Source: Pigoraptor vietnamica
Lineage: Eukaryota > Opisthokonta > Filasterea
Assembly (NCBI GenBank): GCA_943704525.1
Contig: CALSCQ010000859.1
Span: 1 to 13,635, forward strand
Direction: 5' to 3'
Length of the DNA stretch: 13,635 nt
The position numbers were made by a program, and so were the translations under genes. This document shows, in pieces, positions 1 to 8,100 of the stretch. The notes beneath the pieces were generated by a model that saw nothing but the letters and a program-made list of their open reading frames with translations, searched no databases and had not been told where the DNA came from. Positions within the stretch are counted from its first letter, which is position 1. Every line of letters starts with the position of its first letter.

Positions 1-30
1 GGGGGGGGGGAGGAAGGGAGAGAGAGGGAA
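1..30 (-). repeat. Polypyrimidine tract (minus sense) / G10 run at the window edge
   Basis: The plus strand begins with ten G followed by an A/G-only stretch, about 30 bases in all. Read in the direction of the minus-strand gene this is a C/T-only tract at the end of the intron that starts at 128. That is what is expected just before a 3' splice site, so the next exon probably starts just outside the window. A long G homopolymer at an edge could also be an assembly artefact. Confidence 0.5.
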
Positions 31-2793
31 TCAAGTAAGTGTACAAGTGTGCTGGGTGCGTACGTATGCACACGCACGCGGTGTGCGAAGACGTGCATGC
101 GCGCACGGATTGTTACCGCAGCACATACCGTCGGCGGCGATGGCGGCCCTCGACGAGGGCGACATGGCGAGCGCGCGTAACGGCATTCGGCGCACGCTGC
201 CCAACACGGGCGTCGGCAAGTCCGCCACGAACGACAGATTCTGGTTCGCTCCAAGTGTGTAGTAGTCGTTGCGTCCAAGCGCAAACAGCAGGTCGTTGGA
301 GGGTACGGAAAAGAGAACTGCGCAGAGTGCGTGACATTAGACGACAAGCGCGCGGTTGCGGCGTGGACATCGCGCTACGAGCTAGCTACCAAAGTTGGCA
401 CAACAGTCCATTAACTCGACGTGGCCCGACATGACCGTTACACGCACCTGTGCTGCAGTTGTAGTCGGCAAAGCCCCGCGGGCACGTGCAGTTGTAATCG
501 TTCACGAGGTCCGTGCACACGGCGCCGTTGCGGCAGGGCTTGGACGCGCAGTCGTCGATGTCTGAGGCACAGGGACCACTGTCACTCATCAGATTGCAAC
601 AGCAAAACAAGGGCCACACTCCATCGCAGCTCAGCGCAGACAACCCACTGCTTGCATGCGCGCCCACGATTACACAGTGGCGCACGCGTAGTGAGTGCGA
701 CCAGTGAACATACAAGCGCACACTCACCCGTTTCGCAGAACGACCCAGTGAACCCTGGCAGGCACACGCACACCGCGCCGTCCGCACCCTCGGAACACGT
801 CGCGCCGTTCTTGCATGGGCTCGGCCGGCACCAAAAGCGCGTTCCGATCTTGACCGTATCGAGGTACACGGCCGCACCGTCGATGCTCGGTATGTGTCGG
901 AAGGCGACGCGGACGACGCGGCCAACGCAATAGTCTGGAATGCGCGCTTCAAATTGGGGTATCGTCGTCAACGCGGCGGTTCCCGTGATGCTCACCGTGC
1001 CGTTGAGCAGCGAGCGAAACGACGACGCGGCCGTGTCCCCCGTGGCACTCACGAGCACTTCAACCGACTCGGGATATCCCTCGCCGTCGGACTGCAGGGT
1101 GAAGCGCACGCGGGTGCCGTTCGCCTCCACAGCGACAGGCGGCGACACGAGCCAGTTGTCGCCGTTGAAGAAGAAGCCGGTGAGCCCGGTCGTGTCGGCA
1201 AACGAGTACGAAACGGCGCGCCCCGTGAGAGGGTCCGCCGCCCACTGCGAAACGCAAAAATACGCAGTCACAAAGCAGAACGAAGTAATGCAGGCGAATG
1301 GACAGAGCGTGACGTGCGCCCCATTGAGACAGCAACCACCACGACCGACGCATCCGCACGTCGCCGACCTTGCTCTCGCAAATATAAGCAAGGGCGGACA
1401 TGCACACCCACCGAGGACCCGTCGCCGTCCCTGTCGATCGAGAGCCAACCGGAGGGAATGGAGCGCATGAAGCACTCGACCATGGACCAGTTTCCGGTGA
1501 CAGCTGCGGACACGGTCCACACAAGAATAAGTGCGACGACGTGCAAAGGGGACGCCGTATCTTACATCGCATTGTCACATAATAGAAATGGAAGAGTGCA
1601 CACACACAAGATGCGACGATGGACTGACGACTGCACATAAACAGAGAGCTCGAATGCAGTGACAAGAGAACACGTGTACGAAACACAACACGCGAACTCA
1701 GAACGGCCACCCACTCTTGTTCGCGAGGGTCGCCGTTATGACCCCAATCTGCACCCATGCGTTGCGGAGGTTCCTGTTAACGACGGGCTGCGTCGAGTGC
1801 TGCAGCGCGGGGACGAGTGCGACCGCCGTCTCGTTCCGCCCAATGTAACACTCTGGATCCACGGACGCCACGATGGAGCGAGGCGAGTTATTCTGCCGCG
1901 TGATCAGCCGCACGCGCATGAAGGCGTGCATCAGCTCGGCAGAAGAGTCGGCCGGCTGCGCGCTCGCGTTGACCGGGTTGGAGGACGCAAAGAGAGTGAT
2001 GAGTTCGCGGAACGTGACTTGACTCGGTATCGCGGCGTCCGTGTCGGTGAACGCGGTCACGGTGAGCGTGAGCGTGGCGTCGCGGGGAACGACCACCGGC
2101 TCCATGATGATGACATTGCGCGGGTTGAGCACTTTGGTGGTCGTGGTGAAGTAGCTCCGCGCGGTTGTGCCCGTGAGGTTCCACTGAGAGCACGGTCAGA
2201 GTTGAGAACGGTGCAAACCGACGAGCATGCGCGATACGCACTTACACGCACCACGCACGCACAGACGCACACGTACGCAACACACAGATACACACAGACA
2301 CACAGACACACGTGACACACAGACACACACAGACACACACACACACACGCGCGCCCACATCACACACACACACACACACGTGCCACACACACACACACAC
2401 ATACACACACACGTGACACACGCACACACACACATACACACACACACGTGACACACACACACACACACGTGACACACACACACACACACACACACACGGG
2501 CACGAGCACAACACGACAAACAACGCACCGTGGCCTTGTCTCCGTCAAAGTCAGCCGCAGCCCACAGCGGCGGCCAGTCGGTAATATTTGTTGTCACGCG
2601 GAACATTTGCTGCGCAGCAATCTCCGCTGGCTGGTGCAGCAGCAGCGCAAAGGCAACGACAAGGAGCGCCGCTGCGAAGAATTGGGAAAAAGTGTGAGTG
2701 TGAGCCCAAATCAGAGGAGTGATTTGCCATCGGTGTGTTCATAAAAAGGCCTAAGGCTTCACCTGCGAGGCCATTCGCGCTCTTGGCTGCCAT
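1..2793 (-). CDS. Secreted multidomain protein: signal peptide, two cleaved-adhesin-like domains, two EGF domains, RCC1-like repeat (3'-partial)
   Basis: Seven exons were joined by eye on the minus strand: 2793-2763, 2671-2529, 2183-1715, 1503-1412, 1244-728, 561-448 and 317-129. All introns are GT-AG, phases 1,0,1,0,1,1,1. The last donor (GTATGT, 128) has no acceptor in the window, so the gene continues left of base 1. About 518 residues are visible. The ATG at 2793 has G at -3 and +4. Residues 1-31 form a signal peptide (AALLVVAFALLLH core). Residues 33-214 are a weak cleaved-adhesin/choice-of-anchor-J-like domain (DFDGD at 51-55). Residues 215-380 are a clear copy: PSGW, IDRDGDGSSW, DNWLVSPP (274-281), AFRH (359-362), then a YLDxVKI strand. 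EGF1 has Cys 384, 389, 395, 404, 406, 415. EGF2 has Cys 422, 427, 433, 442, 444, 453 and begins DIDDC, as calcium-binding EGFs do. Residues 456-518 (LLFALGRNDYYTLG... IAADG) resemble one RCC1 blade. Likely role, inferred: extracellular adhesion or matrix binding. The RCC1 call is the least certain part. Confidence 0.82.
2280..2497. repeat. Interrupted (CA)n/(TG)n microsatellite inside an intron of the EGF/adhesin gene
   Basis: About 220 bp of almost pure CA dinucleotide on the plus strand lie inside intron 2 (2528-2184) of the minus-strand gene, so the pre-mRNA carries UG repeats. The array is broken by CAGA, CATA and five perfect CACGTG palindromes at 2309, 2377, 2410, 2445 and 2466. Stop-free frames across it are low-complexity artefacts of the repeat and are not genes. 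Confidence 0.95.
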
Positions 2794-3342
2794 CGCGAAA
2801 GCTTACAATCGGTCGATGTTGCGGCCTTGACGCAGGACTGTGAGGCTCCTCAATTGCGCTTTGATCTCTGCATGCTTGCCGCTCAGTCGCCTGCGAGACC
2901 GTGGATGGATGCCGCCGGTACTGTAAAACGAAAGACCGACCTCCACTGCTTGGGCACCTGCGCCGATTGTGCGCTCAGTTTCACTACGCTACCTTCACTG
3001 CCCCGCATAACACGACCGACGCGCGCACGCGGGTTCATCGCTTGAAGTATTGCTTTGACTCTGTTTCATATTTTCATGGACACACCGACATGGTCCAGAC
3101 GTGGACACTCGCGAAAATAAAGCGCAAATGCATACATTGCCCATAATGAGCGAATTGAAAAATAAATATCCGGACATTTGGCATGGAACGCTTGGCAACA
3201 GGACGTGACGTCATGCAATCACGTGACAATCAGCTGCTTTTTTGTTCGGCCGGTCGCCAGTGTCTCCAGTTTCAATTCATTTCTCTCCCTCTCTTTTTTT
3301 TTGGTCAAATACTGCGGCATAGTGGACGGCGCCTGCACACAC
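2794..3342. promoter_or_regulatory. Shared divergent promoter region between the adhesin/EGF gene and TYR1
   Basis: A 549-bp interval separates the ATG of the minus-strand secreted-protein gene from the ATG of plus-strand TYR1. No coding sequence can be supported in it: the short open frames have no recognisable features. It must hold both 5' UTRs and core promoters. An AT-rich patch (3155-3171, AATAAATAT) and a pyrimidine-rich stretch ending in T9 (about 3280-3301) lie on the TYR1 side. The pyrimidine stretch could be an initiator region or, less likely, a 3' splice site of a 5'-UTR intron. Confidence 0.6.
3206..3236. promoter_or_regulatory. CRE plus E-box cluster upstream of TYR1
   Basis: Within 31 bp there is a perfect palindromic CRE (TGACGTCA, 3206-3213), an 8-bp palindrome TCACGTGA (3219-3226) containing CACGTG, and a CAGCTG E-box (3231-3236). 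TGACGTCA is the classic ATF/CREB bZIP site. TCACGTGA fits bHLH factors such as yeast Cbf1 or TFEB/MITF-type proteins. The overlapping string TCATGCAAT is one base from the C/EBP-ATF element TGATGCAAT. The cluster lies 107-137 bp before the TYR1 start codon. Regulation by amino-acid supply is inferred, not shown. Confidence 0.5.
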
Positions 3343-4734
3343 ATGGCGACGTCGACGGACTCGCGCGGGCCAAAGCGCCTCTCGATCATCGCGCCGCCCA
3401 CCGACGGCCCTGCGGCGCTCCCTCCGCACTACGAGGTCGGCATCATTGGTATGGGCGACATGGGCCAGCTGTACGCGACGGTGTTTGCGGACGCGGGTCT
3501 CATGGTCAACGTGTGTGACCTTCCCGAAAAGACCGACGAGCTCAGGGCGAGGTACGCTTCGAATTCGCACGTGCGCGTGTTTTCCGACGGGTTCGGTGTG
3601 GCGCGGAGGAGCGATTTCATCGTTTACTCTGTCGAGGCGGTGAACGTCGAGAAAGTCGTGCGTCTCTACGGTCCCTCCACCAAAGTGGGCGCCATTGTCT
3701 CCGGCCAGACATCCGTGAAGGCCCCGGAAATCGCCGCATTCGAGCGCTACCTCCCGCCGGACGTGGAGATCGTCACGTGCCACTCGCTGCACAGCGCCGG
3801 CGTGAGCCCAAAGGGCCAGATACTCGTCGTCATTCCGCACCGGTGCTCCGAGGCCGCGCACCGCCGCGCACTTTCGCTGTACGCGCTGTTTGGCTCCCAC
3901 TTGGTCGAGATGAGCGCCGACGACCACGACCGCATCACGGCAAACACGCAGAGCCTCACGCACGTCGGGTTCCAGGCCATGGGGACGGCGTGGAAAAACG
4001 CCGGCTTTTACCCGTGGGAGCACGCGTCGTACCTCGGCGGCATCGACAACATCAAGATCCTCTGCTGCCTGCGCATCTACGGCGCCAAGTGGCACGTGTA
4101 CGCGGGGTTGTCGATCATGAACCCGCTCGCAAAGGACCACGTGCGGCAGTACGCGCGGTCGGTGTCGGCGCTCTTCAAGCTCATGATACAGGAGGACCGC
4201 GACGCCTTTTACGACCGCGTGCTGAGCGCAGGGCGCGCCGTGTTTGGAGACGGTCCCGGTGGCGACGGCGGGGCCGCGCAGCGTTCGGACGCCCTCCTTC
4301 TTCCCGACGACGTCCTAGCAGAGTACGGTCTCGGTTCGCTTCCCATTAGCGAGCGCAAGCCAAACTCCCACCTTTCGCTGCTTGCGATGGTGGACTGCTG
4401 GCACCAGCTGGGCATTCGGCCGCACGAGCACCTGATATGCCAGACGCCCATCTTTCGACTTCGGCTGGGGATCGCAGAGTACCTCTTCCGCGATCGCGCC
4501 CTCCTCGAGGAAACGCTCGAAGCGGCCCTCTACAACAAGAAGATACGCGCGGACGACATGGAGTTCTACGCGAGCGTGCGCGAATGGGCGACGATCATCG
4601 TGCACGGCGACTTGGACGGGTATCGCGCGCAGTTTGACGAGGCCGCCGCATTTTTTGCGAGCCGGCTCGAAGACGCGCGAAAGGCCAGCTCGACGCTCAT
4701 CTCTCGCCTGAGCGCCCTTCAGCCGTCGACGTGA
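3343..4734 (+). CDS. TYR1: Prephenate dehydrogenase, fungal Tyr1 type (NADP+-dependent by homology)
   Basis: A single 463-aa exon ending in TGA. It catalyses oxidative decarboxylation of prephenate to 4-hydroxyphenylpyruvate, the committed step to tyrosine, and is cytosolic in fungi. I recognise it from co-linear similarity to yeast Tyr1 (about 450 aa), including the YGPS+VG stretch, LRIYGxKWHVYAGL and PNSHLSLLAMVD. The Rossmann motif is G36-M-G38-D-M-G41. D59 follows the second beta strand. S124 in TSVK matches the conserved Ser of the TyrA SVK motif. H147-S-L-H150 occupies the place of the catalytic HPM(A/F)G histidine; which His is catalytic is not certain. No ACT or chorismate-mutase domain is fused. 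The start is the first in-frame ATG; the 55 open codons upstream lack an ATG and homology. It is intronless between intron-rich neighbours. NADP+ rather than NAD+ use is inferred from the family. Confidence 0.95.
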   Translation: MATSTDSRGPKRLSIIAPPTDGPAALPPHYEVGIIGMGDMGQLYATVFADAGLMVNVCDLPEKTDELRARYASNSHVRVFSDGFGVARRSDFIVYSVEAVNVEKVVRLYGPSTKVGAIVSGQTSVKAPEIAAFERYLPPDVEIVTCHSLHSAGVSPKGQILVVIPHRCSEAAHRRALSLYALFGSHLVEMSADDHDRITANTQSLTHVGFQAMGTAWKNAGFYPWEHASYLGGIDNIKILCCLRIYGAKWHVYAGLSIMNPLAKDHVRQYARSVSALFKLMIQEDRDAFYDRVLSAGRAVFGDGPGGDGGAAQRSDALLLPDDVLAEYGLGSLPISERKPNSHLSLLAMVDCWHQLGIRPHEHLICQTPIFRLRLGIAEYLFRDRALLEETLEAALYNKKIRADDMEFYASVREWATIIVHGDLDGYRAQFDEAAAFFASRLEDARKASSTLISRLSALQPST

Positions 4735-5154
4735 AGTTTAGTGTGGATGTCTGCTGCTCCAGAATGTCGGAGACGGCGATTGTCAACACGCGCGCTGTTC
4801 CGCTAACGCCGCCTTGTGAAGACACGTGCGCCGCGTATGCTCCTCAACAACCACGGACGTACGGCGGCGCGAGACCGCAAAAACGGTCCCGCGACGTGCC
4901 ACATCAACGCCTGATCGCACGCCTTATGTGTGCAGGTTTTCCGGAATCAAAGTAAAACGCTATTGTATTCTCTTTGGTCATAGCAGTCGATAGCGCAAAC
5001 ACGCAGCGGAAAAAAAACGAAAACAAAAAAAAAAGAAACGACTTGCGCGCATGTCAAAAACAGCCGCACAAAGAAACGCTATAATTGCAAACAGCGACAC
5101 GCGCACGCGCATGCACGCGGCAAACGCAGCAGCTCCGAATGGCCGGATGCCCCT
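4735..5154. other. Convergent 3'-UTR region between TYR1 and the supervillin-like gene
   Basis: These 420 bp hold the 3' UTRs and polyadenylation sites of two converging genes. I see no coding region or RNA gene. No canonical AATAAA is present on either strand. The variants AGTAAA (plus, 4951-4956) and AATACA (minus, 4969-4964) are the only weak candidates. If both are used, the two transcripts would end within about 20 bp of each other. A-rich tracts at 5009-5037 read as T-rich on the supervillin strand. Confidence 0.5.
4868..4893 (+). other. Hairpin in the TYR1 3' UTR
   Basis: CGCGAGACCG and CGGTCCCGCG form a 10-bp stem with one A-C mismatch around the six-base loop CAAAAA, about 135 nt after the TYR1 stop codon. 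It is very GC-rich and should fold in the mRNA. No known family is recognised. It could affect 3'-end formation or stability, or be chance. Confidence 0.45.
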
Positions 5155-8100
5155 CTAAAAGAGGCCGACCTTCTTGCGGAATTCAATCTGGCGCCAGGCG
5201 GGGAATTTGTTGAACTCGTCGCGGCTCATGCCGAAGAGTGGCACAAATTCCTCGTCCGAAATGTGCTCCTGCAGACCAAATCCGCAAGTCAGCACACAAT
5301 CGTGGCCCACTCGCTCAAAGCTCCTTAATTGCAACGACCAGCGCGTCAACAGAAAGGCCGCGCGCGCAACCGCCCAAACAGTAACAAATCCCACCTCCAG
5401 CTTCTTGGGGTCCACGCCCGGCGGGAGATCGGCCAACGGGACGCCCTTCAGCTCGCTCAGCGGATAGATCTTCCGGCTGTACTGCTTCATCGCGTCCTCG
5501 AGAGCCGTCGGCGCCATGAGCGCGCTCTTACGCATGGGCTTTCCGGGCGTTTCCGACGACATCCTCTTGCTCACAGACTCGTCCCACGCCGTAAAGTGGC
5601 TGCGGAACGACTGCGTCTCCTGACCGCTCTGCACGACGAGCGTCAGCGCGACCTTCCGCCCCTCCTTCTCGAGGTGTTGCGTGTAGTCGCTCAGCGTCAT
5701 CATGCCGATGCGAACGTCCTCCTGGTCGCACGCAGAGCCAACCCACAGGTACAGCTCGTTCCAGGCGTCCACAATGTACGCCGACTCGGGCTTGAGGTCC
5801 GATTGGAGCGCGCAGGGCGCCACCTCGTCAAACTGCGGGCCAGCCGTGTGGCTGCGGTAGAGATGGAAGACGCGCATGTGGCGCTTCGACGGCGGAACCT
5901 CACGAAGGCTGTCCGAGTTGGCGTAGGGCTTCCGCCCGCCCGCCGCGCGGAAAAACGCGGGCGTCTCCTCTCCCTCCTTGATCACGACGTGCGTCTTGCC
6001 GGCGCCCACAACGGGAAGGAGGTTCTTCGCCGTCGACGCCTCAAACGGCGCACTCCCCATGCCGATCCACGCATAAGCCGTGTCGTGCGTGACAACGAGG
6101 TAGCACGCGTTCGAGGACATCGCTCGCATCGTCGTCTCGGGACACTGAATCGCGCGCGTCGACGTCGCCGACAGTCCGCGCACGTGATACATGGCCTCCG
6201 ACGGGCGCAGCGACTCCGGCGTACCAGAGTGGACGACCATCAACCGCTTGAAGACGAGCAGGAAGTGGTCCGGCTCCTTGCCTTGCAACACGCGCACTTG
6301 CGGCGCGCCGTACTGCTTGTCGAGCTCGATGGCGAGCATCGCCGCGGCGCCCTGTTCGTTCAGGCGGCAGTCGCGGCCCTGCCAAAAGTACAGCACGTAC
6401 TGGTCGCGCTTCTCCGCAATCTTGTAAAGAACGACGTAGCTCTCGCCGCTGTAAAACTGGCCGTGGCGCTCCGCGGGAAGCTCTGTCTTGTCCTTCTCGG
6501 AGCACTGCCATACGCGCACGGGACCCGACCCATCGTCCTTTGCAATCTGGAGGGCGCAGGTGGTCATCAGACAATTTCGCGCGCAGGATGTGCAAGGGCA
6601 AGTGCCTGAGTACGGATCCCGCAATGCCCAGCTGAGAGGCAAACAAAAAAAAAAAAAAAAAAAAAAAAAAATCCATACCTGCTCGTGCCACTTGGGCGTC
6701 GGAAGTGTGTACGCCACCATCGCGGCGACGTCAATCGACTCGCGCTTTGCGAGGTCCGCTCCCGTCTGGTAGGGCGTCTGCTCCTTCCGCTTGATGTTGC
6801 CGACCTGCCGCACCTCGATCGTCATGCCGTCGGACCAGTCCGTAAACTTCTCCTTCAACGCAATGCGCTCTTGGTTCTCGCCAGTGCGGATCGGCTTCGT
6901 GAACGCGGGCCTCGTAAAGCCCGCGGGAGGCGTCGACAGCACCTGATCGGCGTAGGCGATCGCCGCGTTGCGCGCGGCGTCCGATGACTTGCGACCCGCC
7001 CAAGAATACACCTCCGAGAGCGTGTCGATAACAAATGCAGAGTCCGTCGACAGGATGGAGCACTGCATCGCCGCGCCGTTCGACGCAACTTCGCCCACCG
7101 TGCCATCCTCGAGAATCCGATACACGCGGCAGCTGTCGTCGCACTGCTTCTCGAACTCGGCATCATCGCCTCCCGACGCCGTGTCGGTGACGTCGTTCTT
7201 GGATCCGCCAAGGGACTCCCAGAAGCGAGAGGCCGCGCCCTTGCCCGCGTCGTCATCCTTCCCATCTTCGAGGGTCGTTACTTGCACGCGCCCGCTGTAC
7301 TGCTTGTCGCGCATGCGGATGGCGACGTCGAACCCCTTCGCGCGCTTCAGTCGTGTCGAGTCGACGCCATTCCACACAATGATCGCGTCCGACAGGTCCA
7401 AAACGTACACGTCGCCATGGTTGAGCGACTTGGCGCTCGCCTCCACCTCCACGACACGAACGCGCTTCTTGCCCTTAATCTTGAAGAGCGAGATCTCCTT
7501 CGGCATGCCGCTCATTCGCTTGAGCGAGACGGGGCTCGTGGGCTTCAGGGCGGCGATGCCCTCCTTCGGAAGTCCGCCGATCTGGGCGAGCAGACCCGCG
7601 GCGCCACCAGCACCAGGCGGCGGCTTGAGGGTCTTCTTCGGCTCGATGGCCGTCGGGGCATCCACAGCAATGCTGTGCGGACGGGCACCGCGCAGGGCCG
7701 ACGGGCTCAATGCGCCGCCCGCGGCCATCCCCGGCATGGGGATGCGCATACCCATACGCGGAGACGCGGCCGATGGGAGGGGCGACGCGTTGTCACGCTC
7801 TTCCTCTTCGCCGTTCGTCGCAGCGATCGACGGCGACGCAGAGGACTTGTCGGAGGACGTATCGTACTCGCCGCTGACGCCCTCCATAGCCTGAAGCGCG
7901 CGAACGGGGTTCATGGTTGCGCGCTTGTTTCGCTGCGGCTTCAGCGTAGCTCGAGAGAGCGTCAGATGCGTGAGCTTCTTTCCGTCAGTGTCGAGCGCGA
8001 GGCCGGAGAGATCGCTGTCGTCCATACGCGAGGTCTTGGGAGACGACGTCACAATCATGCTGGTTGGGCGTGCCTTCGGCGCAGGTGACCGTGCGGGCGA

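Noticed and set aside
1268-1546. Separate small secreted gene starting MHVVALILVWTVSA
   Set aside because: The hydrophobic start is intron 3 sequence. A CCGCAG acceptor at 1504 in the matching phase joins the following residues to the upstream exon and completes the second adhesin domain.
2196-2606. Frames with long Cys-Val or Thr-His repeats across 2196-2606 and 12877-13274
   Set aside because: They translate CA/TG microsatellites lying in introns. Only the MFRVTTNITDW segment of one of them is real, as part of exon 2.
2827-3045. 72-codon plus-strand frame between the two divergent genes
   Set aside because: It has no recognisable domain, signal peptide or supporting splice sites, and lies in the shared promoter region.
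3178-3342. 55 open codons before the TYR1 ATG as an N-terminal extension or targeting peptide
   Set aside because: The stretch begins with TTG, contains no ATG, has a T-rich low-complexity run and lacks similarity to Tyr1. It is most likely 5' UTR.
5329-6609. 426-codon plus-strand open frame opposite the gelsolin repeats
   Set aside because: Arg/Leu/Ala-rich shadow of a GC-rich coding exon. The minus-strand frame has clear gelsolin and headpiece homology.
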